DNA of 37,977 nucleotides from Clostridia bacterium (GCA_017421045.1 JAFQMC010000028.1:1-37977); one strand, 5' to 3'. Shown: positions 16,327-24,624, counted from the stretch's first letter. The notes: generated by a model from the letters alone, not told the origin. Made by a program: numbers and translations.

Positions 16327-16968
16327 ATGAAAAGACTATTTCGTATTTTTTTAAAAGTTACTTCCCTGTGGACGATGGGGCTTTTCTTCCTGCCTCGCAT
16401 AAGGCACGAGAGCAAGGAGAACCGACAGAGCACCTTTGCCTTTAAGGGGCCTGCAATAATCGTCAGCAACCACACACATTTTCTTGATTTTATTCTGATT
16501 ATGTTCCTCTTTGCATTTCGGTACATACGCTGTGTTGTGGGCAAGACTCTCTATGAGAGCAGTAAGCTGATGACCACGGTACTCAAACTTCTCGGTGCAA
16601 TCAAGGTGGACAGGTTTTCCTTTGATATGCAGTTTTTCTATGAGTGCACAGAGTTTCTCCAGAAGAAAGGCGTTGTGCTCATATTTCCCGAGGGACGTCT
16701 TTCGCGGGATGGTACTATACTCCCCTTCAAATCCTCAGTGGTGCTGATGGCAATCCGCACAGGGGTGGATATCATCCCCATATATCACACTCATAAGTAC
16801 GGTTTTATGAAGCCTACCGGTGTAATGGTGGGAGACAGAATCAATCTGCGACAGATGTGCAACAATCCCAACCCCGGTGAGGAGGAACTCACGGAGCTTA
16901 CACTCCTCCTTGAAAACAAAATCAAGGGACTCAGGGATTTATACGAGCAGGGAGGCGGAGTCAGATGA
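16327..16968 (+). CDS. PlsC-type 1-acyl-glycerol-3-phosphate-like acyltransferase (first copy)
   Basis: A 213-aa LPLAT/AGPAT-family acyltransferase. The catalytic HX4D motif is His49-Asp54 (NHTHFLD), and the acceptor-binding motif is FPEGRLS (120-126). The N-terminus is hydrophobic and cationic, as in membrane-associated PlsC. Starts at TTG 16312, ATG 16321 and ATG 16327 are possible; 16327 has the best spacing to GGGA. It follows the ligase by 30 nt and overlaps the next gene by 4 nt. In this setting it probably transfers an acyl group from a carrier protein, perhaps to a non-standard acceptor. Confidence 0.88.
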   Translation: MKRLFRIFLKVTSLWTMGLFFLPRIRHESKENRQSTFAFKGPAIIVSNHTHFLDFILIMFLFAFRYIRCVVGKTLYESSKLMTTVLKLLGAIKVDRFSFDMQFFYECTEFLQKKGVVLIFPEGRLSRDGTILPFKSSVVLMAIRTGVDIIPIYHTHKYGFMKPTGVMVGDRINLRQMCNNPNPGEEELTELTLLLENKIKGLRDLYEQGGGVR

Positions 16969-17723
16969 GCAAAGAAAAAGCCTCCTTTGCACAAAAAATA
17001 AAAAAGGTATCACTTGCGATTTTTAAGTGGTTTGGTGTTTCGCTGATTAAATATGCCTTTTGCCTTGTCTGGTGGCCCCGCATAAGCTACGAGAGCAAGA
17101 AAGCAAAGAACGATTTGAAGAAAAAGCAGAGCATCATCATCAGCAACCACTGCTATTGGTTTGACCCCGTGATGATGTATGTTATAGGCCACACCAGTAA
17201 AATGTCAGTAGTTGCCGCCAAGGAAGTTCTGACAGGCATAAAAGGAGTGCTCTTGCGGGTGCTTGGGTGCATATCTGTGGACAGAACCACCATGGATCTT
17301 GTGTGTCTTCGTGAGTGTGCAAAGCGTGTGAGCGAAGGAGAGAAAGTAGCAATCTTCCCCGAAGGACAGATAAATTTTGAGGAGGAGCTCTTGCCCTTCA
17401 AGGCAGGTGTGTCCCTCATAGCTTCCCGAACAGGGACCCGCGTTATTCCCGTATATCTCTCAGGAGATTACAGACCCTTCGGTCATCTCAGGGTGCTTGT
17501 GGGAGAGAGCGTGGACTTGTCAGAGGAATTCTCAAAAGTTGCCACAGCGGCTGAGATAGCCTCGGCAACAGATGTGCTTTCTAAAAAGACATCGGAGCTT
17601 CAGCAGAAGCTTTATGAGAGGATGACCCCGAAACAGCTTCAGGGAATGAAGAACTTTCGAGCAAAGTTTTCTAAGAGCAGAGAAGCTGACTTGTCCGAGC
17701 AGAAAAAGGAAGCACACGTATAA
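16965..17723 (+). CDS. PlsC-type acyltransferase (second copy)
   Basis: A 252-aa second LPLAT-family protein. Motifs are His62-Asp67 in NHCYWFD and FPEGQINFEE from residue 131. It resembles the first copy in the start region (WWPRISYESK versus FLPRIRHESK), suggesting an old duplication. It has an extra charged C-terminal tail of about 45 residues (KTSELQQKLYERMTPKQLQG onwards). Its ATG overlaps the preceding TGA, consistent with coupled translation. Two sequential PlsC steps suggest a diacylated product; this is inference. Confidence 0.88.
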   Translation: MSKEKASFAQKIKKVSLAIFKWFGVSLIKYAFCLVWWPRISYESKKAKNDLKKKQSIIISNHCYWFDPVMMYVIGHTSKMSVVAAKEVLTGIKGVLLRVLGCISVDRTTMDLVCLRECAKRVSEGEKVAIFPEGQINFEEELLPFKAGVSLIASRTGTRVIPVYLSGDYRPFGHLRVLVGESVDLSEEFSKVATAAEIASATDVLSKKTSELQQKLYERMTPKQLQGMKNFRAKFSKSREADLSEQKKEAHV

Positions 17724-17774
17724 TAGCTGAATATATATTTTATCATAATGATTTTTCAGAAAGAAGGAATTAAA

Positions 17775-19286
17775 ATGTACAGTAATTATTACACCGATAA
17801 CATGAAGCCTGAAGAGCTCGAAATGCTCAAGGAAATCCGCACCGTGGACGGACTTCTGGAGTATTGCCTTGAAGCCTTTGGCGAAAGGGAGGCAATCACA
17901 AGCGGAGGAAAAACCGTTACATACAAGGAGTTCTATGAGGACGTGGAGCTTACAAGAGGTTTTCTTGTATCCAACGGCATCAATAAGGGCGACCACGTAG
18001 GCATTATGCTGAAGAATGAGTATGACTTTATGCGTGTGTATATGGCAACGGTTACTCTGGGATGCGTGGCAGTGCTTGTACCCATGCAGACCCCTGTGGA
18101 GAATGTGCTTCCCCTTTGCAAGGGCTTTGATGTGAATATGCTTGTTCACAGCAGAGTTTTCGGCGGTGCATACAAGGCGATGAATCCCTCAATCCCCGTA
18201 TTCTCTCAGGATGAAGTGACAAGTACTGATAAAGCAGACAAATGCGGTGATATTACTCCCGATACCCCTGCAACCATTATTTTCACAGGCGGTACTACAG
18301 GCAAGTCCAAGGGTGTTCTGCTGTCTCACGGAAACCTGATGAGAGGTACCGTAAGCAGTGCATACGGAACACGCAACGGCTTCTTTGCCCGTTACTATGC
18401 AATTATTCCTTTCACTCATGTGTTCGGACTTATCCGTTCGGGTCTTGCCGCTTTCTATACAGGCAGTTACCTCTTTATGTGTGAGGATATGAAGAATATA
18501 TTCAAAGACCTTCCCGTGGCAAAGCCCACATATCTGATTCTGGTGCCCGGACTTGCAGAGCTTGTGTGGAGCATTATGGCTCAGCGCGGAAAAGAGGCAG
18601 TCGGCGGACAGCTCGACGTAATCATCTGCGGTGCATCTGCAGTGCCCCAGAAACTGGTGGACAGACTTGCTCAGTTTGATGTTATGCTTCATCCCGGTTA
18701 CGGACTTACAGAAAGCTCCAACCTTGTTTCAGGTAATGTATATCCCGATAAATACCCCGGCAGCGTGGGCAGAGCATACGGATATCAGGAGCTTAAGGTT
18801 GTAGACGGTGAATTGTGGCTCAAGGGCGAGAACGTGATGCTCGGCTACTACAACGATCCCAAGGCAAACGAGGAAGCTTTCTGCGACGGATGGTTCAAAA
18901 CCGGCGATCTGGTAGATATTGACGATGAGGGCAATATCTATATCGTAGGCAGAATCAAGAATGTCATCATTCTTGACAACGGCGAAAACGTATCTCCCGA
19001 AGCTATTGAGGATAAACTCTGCGAGCTTCCCTTTATTCAGGCGGCCTTTGCCTATGAAGGCAAGAACGATGCAGGCAAGCCCATTATTGCAGTTCAGATT
19101 TTCCCTGCTCAGGCAGCACTGAAAGCAATGAATTGCGAAGATCCTTTGGCACTCATTCAGTCTGCAGTGGATAAGTTCAATGCCTCGGTTCCCTCTTATA
19201 TGCGAGTTGCAAAGGTAACTCTCAGGGATGAGGACTTCCCTCGCAGCGGTTCAATGAAAATAATCAGAAATCAGGTGCAGGTATGA
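17775..19286 (+). CDS. AMP-dependent acyl-CoA/acyl-ACP synthetase
   Basis: A 503-aa stand-alone ANL enzyme. Motifs are FTGGTTGKSKG (170-180), HPGYGLTESS, WFKTGDLVDIDDEGNIYIVG and the C-terminal catalytic SGSMKI. Unlike the first ligase it has no carrier domain, but its stop overlaps the start of the free carrier-protein gene by 4 nt, so that protein is the likely acceptor. An upstream in-frame ATG (17748) lacks a ribosome-binding site; AAGAAGGAA precedes 17775. The substrate is probably a fatty or related acid; not provable from sequence. Confidence 0.9.
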   Translation: MYSNYYTDNMKPEELEMLKEIRTVDGLLEYCLEAFGEREAITSGGKTVTYKEFYEDVELTRGFLVSNGINKGDHVGIMLKNEYDFMRVYMATVTLGCVAVLVPMQTPVENVLPLCKGFDVNMLVHSRVFGGAYKAMNPSIPVFSQDEVTSTDKADKCGDITPDTPATIIFTGGTTGKSKGVLLSHGNLMRGTVSSAYGTRNGFFARYYAIIPFTHVFGLIRSGLAAFYTGSYLFMCEDMKNIFKDLPVAKPTYLILVPGLAELVWSIMAQRGKEAVGGQLDVIICGASAVPQKLVDRLAQFDVMLHPGYGLTESSNLVSGNVYPDKYPGSVGRAYGYQELKVVDGELWLKGENVMLGYYNDPKANEEAFCDGWFKTGDLVDIDDEGNIYIVGRIKNVIILDNGENVSPEAIEDKLCELPFIQAAFAYEGKNDAGKPIIAVQIFPAQAALKAMNCEDPLALIQSAVDKFNASVPSYMRVAKVTLRDEDFPRSGSMKIIRNQVQV

Positions 19287-19537
19287 TAATCGAAAGACTC
19301 AAAAAGCTCACTGAGGCTATTATGGCAGGCAGTGACGTAAATATTTCTCTGGATGATATGAACAGAGACAGCAGACTCGTAGAGGATGTTTGTCTCAACA
19401 GTATCTCCATGTTGATGCTTGTTATCGCTATCGAGGAGGAGTTCGGTATCGAGCTTCCCATAAATGAGGCATCCCACTGCGTTACAGTAGGCGAGATAGC
19501 CGATGTTATTCAGGGTTGTTTAGATGCTAAAGCGTAA
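19283..19537 (+). CDS. Acyl carrier protein
   Basis: An 84-aa acidic carrier protein. The phosphopantetheine site is Ser40, in VCLNSISMLMLV. The usual Asp-Ser-Leu reads Asn39-Ser40-Ile, an unusual change next to the modified Ser. The following helix (VIAIEEEFGIELP) is typical of acyl carrier proteins. It overlaps the synthetase by 4 nt and the next gene by 14 nt, so all three are tightly coupled. It is likely a dedicated carrier for this locus rather than the housekeeping one. Confidence 0.9.
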   Translation: MIIERLKKLTEAIMAGSDVNISLDDMNRDSRLVEDVCLNSISMLMLVIAIEEEFGIELPINEASHCVTVGEIADVIQGCLDAKA

Positions 19538-19973
19538 GAGTATCCGTGACTTTGAGGAAAAGTGGGAGTACGCACAGCCTGAAGCAGGTGCTCAGATAAG
19601 AGTAAACCGCCGGATGTACTACCACCACGGCATATACACAGGAGACAGCGTTATCCATTTCGGAGAGGGTGACCCCGCTGCGGATATGCTTCACAGTGAG
19701 AACAATATTGTCCATGAAACTTCCCTCAAGGATTTTTTGCAGGGAGGTCTTCTTCAGGTGCGTGTATACTCAAGAGGCGAGAAGAAGCTCCTGAATCCTC
19801 CTGAGAAGATAGTGGAGTGTGCCAGAAGTATGCTTGGTGAAGGCGGCTATCACTTTGTCCGCAACAACTGCGAGCATTTCTCGAACTACTGTGCCTTTTC
19901 AGAGAAATACAGCGCTCAGGCTGAAGCACACATTCAGGATATCAGACAGCGCATCAAAAACGTAAGCGAATAA
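19524..19973 (+). CDS. LRAT-like (NlpC/P60 superfamily) acyltransferase
   Basis: A 149-aa protein with the circularly permuted papain-like LRAT pattern: His34 in YYHHGIYTG near the start and Cys116 in NNCEHFSNYC near the end, with VIHFGEG between. LRAT enzymes move acyl groups through a Cys thioester onto alcohols or amines. It has no membrane segment. Its start lies 14 nt inside the carrier-protein gene, and an upstream AGGGTTG serves as a weak ribosome-binding site, so translation is probably coupled. In context it is a good candidate for the last acyl transfer. It could instead be a hydrolase. Confidence 0.82.
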   Translation: MLKRKSIRDFEEKWEYAQPEAGAQIRVNRRMYYHHGIYTGDSVIHFGEGDPAADMLHSENNIVHETSLKDFLQGGLLQVRVYSRGEKKLLNPPEKIVECARSMLGEGGYHFVRNNCEHFSNYCAFSEKYSAQAEAHIQDIRQRIKNVSE

Positions 19974-19994
19974 ATAAGCTAAAAGCAATACTGC

Positions 19995-20037
19995 AAAAAA
20001 TGCGACAGGGTACTTTTGTGCACTGACGCATTTTTTT
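19995..20037 (+). terminator. Probable terminator of the acyl-biosynthesis operon
   Basis: AAAAAATGCG pairs with CGCATTTTTT around a partly paired 22-nt arm, followed by more T, 22 bp after the LRAT-like gene. Confidence 0.65.
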
Positions 20038-20044
20038 GTAAAGA

Positions 20045-20075
20045 TGTTGACACGTCAACAAAATCATGCTATAAT
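20045..20075 (+). promoter_or_regulatory. MarR-degV promoter with palindromic operator
   Basis: TTGACA (20047-20052), 17-bp spacer, TATAAT (20070-20075). A perfect inverted repeat TGTTGAC-AC-GTCAACA (20045-20060) covers the -35, the expected place for autorepression by the MarR protein encoded directly downstream. Confidence 0.82.
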
Positions 20076-20138
20076 ATCTTGCAGAAAAAGGTAACTAAGG
20101 TAAAGAAAGAATATTTCATATTGATTTGGGAGGTTTTT

Positions 20139-20600
20139 ATGGAGGATCGTTATGAAGTGTTCTCGTTGACTGTTGCAGGCGTTCACCGCTGCATTCAGAA
20201 GATCGAGACAGAAGAAATGGAAAAATACGGACTCAAAGGGTCCTATGCACAGTATCTGGCGGCTATCAGACGTAACGGCAACGGAATGACCCTGTCTCAG
20301 CTAAGCGAGTTTTGTATGAAGGACAAGGCGGCGGTATCCCGTGCAATAGCAGAGATGGAGGCAAAGGGTCTTGTGTGTCGCGTCGGAGAAAAAGAGAATG
20401 CCTATCGGGCAAAGCTTACTCTGACAGAACGAGGCGAGGCTGTGGCTGATTTTGTCAGCAAGCGAGCAACCGCAGCAGTGAAGCTTGCAGGAAAAGGTCT
20501 CACCGACGAAGACCGAAAAATCTTTTATTCCGTGCTTGACCTTATTTCATCAAATCTGCGAGAAATCAGCAAAAACGGATTGCCTGAAGAGCAGGCATAA
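20139..20600 (+). CDS. MarR family transcriptional regulator
   Basis: A 153-aa winged-helix regulator. The HTH is at about residues 45-75 (MTLSQLSEFCMKDKAAVSRA) and the wing follows with GLVCRVGEKENAYRAKLTLT. Flanking helices would form the dimer. The ATG at 20139 follows GGGAGG, excluding a longer frame that begins before the promoter. It sits between the acyl operon and a DegV gene, with which it shares a promoter. By analogy with FabT, a MarR repressor that answers to acyl-ACP, it may sense an acyl ligand; this is inference. Confidence 0.9.
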   Translation: MEDRYEVFSLTVAGVHRCIQKIETEEMEKYGLKGSYAQYLAAIRRNGNGMTLSQLSEFCMKDKAAVSRAIAEMEAKGLVCRVGEKENAYRAKLTLTERGEAVADFVSKRATAAVKLAGKGLTDEDRKIFYSVLDLISSNLREISKNGLPEEQA

Positions 20601-20645
20601 GAATCGGTATGCTGAGCAGAATAGTAACATAGCGAGGAGAAATAT

Positions 20646-21497
20646 ATGAGTAATAATAAAGTAAGAATCATTGTGGATTCAGCAGCAGATATGGCACCCG
20701 AGTCCAAGGAGAGACTGACAGTTCTCCCTATGACGGTTCGCTTCGGTAATGAAGAGTTCATCGACGGAGTAACAATCAACCACAAGGAATTTTATTCAAA
20801 GCTTATCGAGAGCGACGAGCTTCCCACCACAAGCCAGATTATGCCCATGGCATATGCTGATGCATTCAAAGAGGCTCTTGATGCAGGGGAGGACGTAGTT
20901 GTCATCACGATTTCTTCGAAGCTCTCCGGCACATTCCAGAGTGCAAATATTGCCGCCGAAGAGGTAGGCGGAAACATCTACGTGGTGGATAGCCTCAACG
21001 CCGCCATCGGTGAGGGAATCCTTGCTGAGTATGCACTCAAGCTCCGCGATGAGGGCAAAAGTGCAAAGGAGATTGCCGACACACTTACACAGGAACGCGG
21101 AAACATCCGTCTTGTGGCAATGCTCAATACTCTTGAGTATCTTAAGAAAGGCGGAAGAATCTCCAAGACCGTTGCCTTTGCAGGAGAGCTTCTCTCCATA
21201 AAACCCGTGGTTCATATTCTGGACGGAGAGGTGCAGATGCTCGGCAAGGCAAGAGGCTCTCGTCAGGGCAACAACCTTCTTGTGAAAGAGATTGAATCCG
21301 CAGGGGGAGTGGATTTTGAAAAGCCTCTGCTTCTCGGCTATTCAGGGCTGGACGGCACACTTCTGCACAAGTACATTGAGGACAGCGCTGAGCTTTGGAA
21401 GGACAACACAGAAGACCTTAGAATCTCTCCCATCGGCAGTATTATCGGTACCCACGTAGGTCCCGGTGCCATCGCTGTAGCTTTCTTTAAAAAGTAA
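20646..21497 (+). CDS. DegV family fatty-acid-binding protein (second copy)
   Basis: A 283-aa DegV/FakB-family protein with N-terminal VDSAADM, PTTSQIMP near residue 60 (equivalent of TSQPS), ISSKLSGTFQSA near residue 95, KKGGRISK and C-terminal GTHVGPGA. These line a pocket for one fatty acid. It closes a two-gene operon with the MarR regulator (45-nt gap, AGGAG site). It is distinct from the DegV protein at 7990. Proximity to acyl-activating enzymes suggests a supplier or sensor of fatty acids for the locus; untested. Confidence 0.9.
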   Translation: MSNNKVRIIVDSAADMAPESKERLTVLPMTVRFGNEEFIDGVTINHKEFYSKLIESDELPTTSQIMPMAYADAFKEALDAGEDVVVITISSKLSGTFQSANIAAEEVGGNIYVVDSLNAAIGEGILAEYALKLRDEGKSAKEIADTLTQERGNIRLVAMLNTLEYLKKGGRISKTVAFAGELLSIKPVVHILDGEVQMLGKARGSRQGNNLLVKEIESAGGVDFEKPLLLGYSGLDGTLLHKYIEDSAELWKDNTEDLRISPIGSIIGTHVGPGAIAVAFFKK

Positions 21498-21510
21498 TTC
21501 AGAAATTAAC

Positions 21511-21547
21511 AAAGGACTGGGTCACATCATCGTGACCGCAGTCCTTT
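21511..21547. terminator. Terminator between the DegV gene and the convergent hydrolase
   Basis: A long hairpin: AAAGGACT..GGTCAC pairs with GTGACC..AGTCCTTT, flanked by A and T runs. It can act in both directions. Confidence 0.82.
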
Positions 21548-21559
21548 TCTGTTCTGTCT

Positions 21560-22639
21560 TTATCGGCTCAGGTTTGCTTCAAAGAATTCGTTGATTTGTG
21601 CCATAAGCTCAGGGTTTGCCTCGCTTGAGAGCATATCGTCAATGGAGGAGTAGAAATCCTGTGCAACATTTTCGGGGATCCCCTCGGGGTACTGTTCTTC
21701 AAGGGCGTCCAGTTCATCGGAAATCTCCTGCTGATAGATGGCGGCATCCTTTGAGTACATAACCGAGGTGTGTCCGTTGATATGCTCGTCGGATATGAGC
21801 ACAAAGCTTGCCAAGGGATTTGTGATTTCGTCTTTGTGGGCGTATATCGAGCAGGTGTCTGCAGGGGTGTTGTCGTCCTCGGAGCCTTGCACAATCATCA
21901 CGGAACAATCCGAGTTGTTGATGGAGTCCACCGCCGTGATGCTTGTCAGTTCCGTGCCGAAAATCATCGCCTGATATGTGTACAGGGCAGGGTAGCCCAG
22001 ATAGGCGAAGTTGCCGATGTAGTTTTTAGAGGTGTCTATGGTTATTTCCATGGAGGAGTTTGCGGCACCCACAGTAACAATTCCGTTGATAGAATGATCA
22101 GATTCAAGCACACAGGCGGCGGCATACCCTCCGCGACTGTGTCCGAAGATGAACACATCAAGCTTGCTCAGTTCCTTGTCGGTTTCGATGTAATTCAGAA
22201 CGGCATCAAGGTCGAGGATTGCCTGGGCAAAGCCCACGGAGCTGTCACCCTCGCTTTCGAAACATCCCGTCGGATCAAAGGAGAATACCCGCCAGCCGTA
22301 GTCTACAAGACTCATTGTGATGCCTGCGTAGTCCTGCGCACCGCTGCTGAGTCCCGGGGATATAACCACAAGCCCCTTGTCGCCTTCTCCGTAGATATAT
22401 CCCTGAAGTCTGTTTTCGTCAGATAGGAAGCCGACTTCTCTTATTGGATAGGCTTCTTCCATTTCAGAGTTGGAGGGATTTTTTGCAAGATAGTAGTCGG
22501 TGTATTCGTATCTTGGAAACAGTGAGTCGTATATGATCTTTGCCGCGACCAGATTCATAACTGAAAGTACAAGTATTATCACAAGCGTCACCGTCAGCGC
22601 ACGTCTTATTCTGCGTGCAGTGTTTTTTCTTTCAGTCAT
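21560..22639 (-). CDS. Membrane-anchored alpha/beta hydrolase
   Basis: A 359-aa protein with one N-terminal membrane helix (about residues 13-35) and an extracytoplasmic alpha/beta-hydrolase domain. The nucleophile elbow is FGHSRGGYA, with a normal Ser. An acidic residue is available in VQGSEDDNTP and a His in INGHTSV. A C-terminal extension of about 60 residues is helical and acidic. The start is the ATG at 22639 after AAGGAG; a GTG three codons upstream is less well placed. Substrate unknown; an esterase or peptidase of the outer membrane face is likely. Confidence 0.85.
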   Translation of the reverse strand: MTERKNTARRIRRALTVTLVIILVLSVMNLVAAKIIYDSLFPRYEYTDYYLAKNPSNSEMEEAYPIREVGFLSDENRLQGYIYGEGDKGLVVISPGLSSGAQDYAGITMSLVDYGWRVFSFDPTGCFESEGDSSVGFAQAILDLDAVLNYIETDKELSKLDVFIFGHSRGGYAAACVLESDHSINGIVTVGAANSSMEITIDTSKNYIGNFAYLGYPALYTYQAMIFGTELTSITAVDSINNSDCSVMIVQGSEDDNTPADTCSIYAHKDEITNPLASFVLISDEHINGHTSVMYSKDAAIYQQEISDELDALEEQYPEGIPENVAQDFYSSIDDMLSSEANPELMAQINEFFEANLSR

Positions 22640-22690
22640 ATTATTCACTCCTTCTCACCTTTTTAGTCGTAGGGATTTTTATATATCGGA

Positions 22691-22719
22691 ATTATATCAT
22701 AAATGATGTTGAATGTATA
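22691..22719 (-). promoter_or_regulatory. Possible promoter of the membrane hydrolase gene
   Basis: Minus strand: TATACA (22714-22719), 17-bp spacer, TATAAT (22691-22696). The -10 is perfect, the -35 weak. Confidence 0.5.
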
Positions 22720-22792
22720 CGGATTTTTGTATATTCCATATGTTTCTTGCAGTTGCAGAAGAAGAATATACCAAATATATTGTTAAAAAAGG

Positions 22793-22821
22793 TTTACAAA
22801 CCACAATATATATGATATAAT
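22793..22821 (+). promoter_or_regulatory. Promoter of the DivIVA-like gene (TTTACA-17-TATAAT)
   Basis: TTTACA at 22793-22798 and TATAAT at 22816-22821, 17 bp apart, about 50 bp before the gene. Confidence 0.72.
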
Positions 22822-22869
22822 TCGATTATTAGTATGAGTGTGTGAAAAATAGGGTCTGAAGGAACTTTG

Positions 22870-23343
22870 ATGTCTTTCAGCATAAGGAGTGAATTTCCTG
22901 TGAGTTTGTCCCGTGCAAAAATTGAGGGCTATATGCTCCCTGTGAAAAAGAGTAAATACTATGAAAAATCTGCGGTTGATGCAATGCTGGCTGATATTGC
23001 CGCCGATGCTGACGATACACTGAACGAACTGTCTGAGAAAAAAGACCGAATCCGTGAGCTTGAAAAGCGCGAGGAGTCCATTGCTCAGGCACTTGTCATT
23101 GTGAAACAGCTCTCAGAGCAGATTGTCTCCAAGGCAAAGGCAGAGGCAGAGAAGATAATTATGGAAAGCACAGCAAAGCAGATGGAGATAGAGCAGGAGG
23201 TTGCAAGACTTGAATCCCTGCGACTCAGCTATCGCTCTGAGCTTGAAACTGATATCAAGAATATGATGAATAAATTCCTGCTTGAGGTCAGAAACACAGA
23301 GCACAAGCCTGATGATTCTGACAGCAAACCTGAGAGTGTGTGA
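22870..23343 (+). CDS. DivIVA-like coiled-coil protein
   Basis: A 157-aa protein, mostly a long coiled coil (about residues 45-135) rich in Glu, Lys and Leu, with a segment SKAKAEAEKIIMES like that of DivIVA/GpsB-family proteins. The region before it (GYMLPVKKSKYYEKSAVDAM) resembles the short N-terminal lipid-binding part of that family. Such proteins localise division or wall-synthesis enzymes. Two starts are possible: ATG 22870 after AAGGA, or GTG 22900 after AAGGAG; the latter would give 147 aa. The DivIVA assignment is moderate; the coiled coil is clear. Confidence 0.65.
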   Translation: MSFSIRSEFPVSLSRAKIEGYMLPVKKSKYYEKSAVDAMLADIAADADDTLNELSEKKDRIRELEKREESIAQALVIVKQLSEQIVSKAKAEAEKIIMESTAKQMEIEQEVARLESLRLSYRSELETDIKNMMNKFLLEVRNTEHKPDDSDSKPESV

Positions 23344-23434
23344 TTGTTTTTTATACAATCTCTTTACTCGGGGAAAGAAAGATAAAAATGCTCGTGAGGT
23401 CTCATGGGCATTTATGTTTTTGAGAGGTATTCTT

Positions 23435-24256
23435 ATGAAAAAAAGACTTTTAGCTTTATTATTGACAGCATTGCTCATGTTGGGAATCTTTGCAGGATGT
23501 ACAGACAGCGACAATACTGGAAGTACCGGTCCTTCCGTCAGCACTCCCGATTTTGTGGAAGTACCCATAGCATCTCCTGATGAGAGCGGTGCAGTTATCT
23601 CAAAAATCCCCGGCTTTACCGCGGATACACAGTCAAGGGGTGTGAATTTCCCCTGTGAGATTGAAGACAATAACCTTGTGATTACAGCCTTCGGAAGTTA
23701 CACGGGTGATTATGTCGAGGACGGAGACGACGAGGCGGTAGAGAATATTATGGCTATAGTTGTTCAGAATACTTCTGACAAGCCTGTTCAGTATGCTACT
23801 GTCACTCTGAACACAGCGGAGGATGAAACCACAGCAACCTCTGCAGAGGATACCGAGAGTAGCGAAAAATCCTCGGAGTATACCTTTGTGCTTTCTACCC
23901 TGCCTGCAGGATGCAGTGCACTGGTGCTTGAATCCGCAAAGCAGACCTGCGATGCAGATACTGAATTCGCAGGAATCACCGCGTCGGTTACTGAGTGTGA
24001 TGCACTGAGCACAAAGTCCGACAAAGTCAGCATTAACTTTGAAGACGGAAAGCTGAAACTCAAAAACCTCACAGATACCGACTATCGCGCTGTTTATGTA
24101 CGCTACAAGAATTTTACCGACGGCAATGTGTTTATGGGTGGTATAACTTACAACGCATCCTTCGAATCTGTCACGGCAGGCGAGAGCTATGAGTATGAGC
24201 CTGCACATTTCTTTGAAGATACAAGTCTCATACTTATGGTGGAAATTGTAGAGTAA
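23435..24256 (+). CDS. Secreted lipoprotein of unknown function
   Basis: A 273-aa protein with a lipoprotein signal peptide: KKRLLALLLTALLMLGIFAGC, with the lipobox LGIFAGC and acylated Cys at residue 21. A Ser/Thr/Asp-rich spacer follows. The rest is acidic and probably beta-rich, with many Asp, Glu and Thr and the phrases IMAIVVQNTSDKPVQYATV and FEDGKLKLKNLTDTDYRAVY, which look like two immunoglobulin-like or FxLYD-like halves. The start has GAGAGG upstream. It lies 91 nt after the DivIVA-like gene. I do not recognise a specific family. Confidence 0.8.
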   Translation: MKKRLLALLLTALLMLGIFAGCTDSDNTGSTGPSVSTPDFVEVPIASPDESGAVISKIPGFTADTQSRGVNFPCEIEDNNLVITAFGSYTGDYVEDGDDEAVENIMAIVVQNTSDKPVQYATVTLNTAEDETTATSAEDTESSEKSSEYTFVLSTLPAGCSALVLESAKQTCDADTEFAGITASVTECDALSTKSDKVSINFEDGKLKLKNLTDTDYRAVYVRYKNFTDGNVFMGGITYNASFESVTAGESYEYEPAHFFEDTSLILMVEIVE

Positions 24257-24350
24257 AATCATTTGTTTTTGAAAAAATAAACATAAAATATTCAAGCATT
24301 ATCCTCAGATATTTCTGCAATCACGGCAGACAATATTATGGGTGAGGATA

Positions 24351-24539
24351 ATGGATAAATCAGAACGTGGACTTGGAGTTCCTGCAGACTCACAGTTTAT
24401 GATGCTTGCGGAGAATGCAAGAACCGTTAATCAGTATGCATCTCTCGGTCCTGCAGGACAGCAGGTGTTTCTCTACAAGCTCAGCACCGGCGGATCTCAA
24501 CAAGAGCAGCAGAAGCTCATAGAGGAACTCACCAGATAA
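24351..24539 (+). CDS. Small protein of unknown function
   Basis: A 62-aa polar protein without signal or membrane segment. The C-terminus (QQEQQKLIEELTR) is probably helical. The ATG at 24351 follows GGTGAGG; an in-frame GTG at 24342 lies inside that site. It ends 39 bp before a strong terminator. Family not recognised; the good ribosome-binding site and clean terminator support a real gene. Confidence 0.6.
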   Translation: MDKSERGLGVPADSQFMMLAENARTVNQYASLGPAGQQVFLYKLSTGGSQQEQQKLIEELTR

Positions 24540-24578
24540 CACGTACTACTTTGTTATAAAAGAAATGAAAAGAAAGCA

Positions 24579-24617
24579 GGGACAGAGCCTCTTGGCAGGT
24601 TCTGTCCCGTTTTTTTG
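24579..24617 (+). terminator. Terminator after the small gene
   Basis: GGGACAGAGCC pairs with GGTTCTGTCCC (one G-T pair), followed by GTTTTTTTT. Confidence 0.9.
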
Positions 24618-24624
24618 TTAAGCG

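Noticed and set aside
22799..22814. NrdR-like sequence ACCACAATATATATGA before the DivIVA-like gene
   Set aside because: Only one half matches the NrdR box; there is no second half or paired box, and it is the spacer of an AT-rich promoter.
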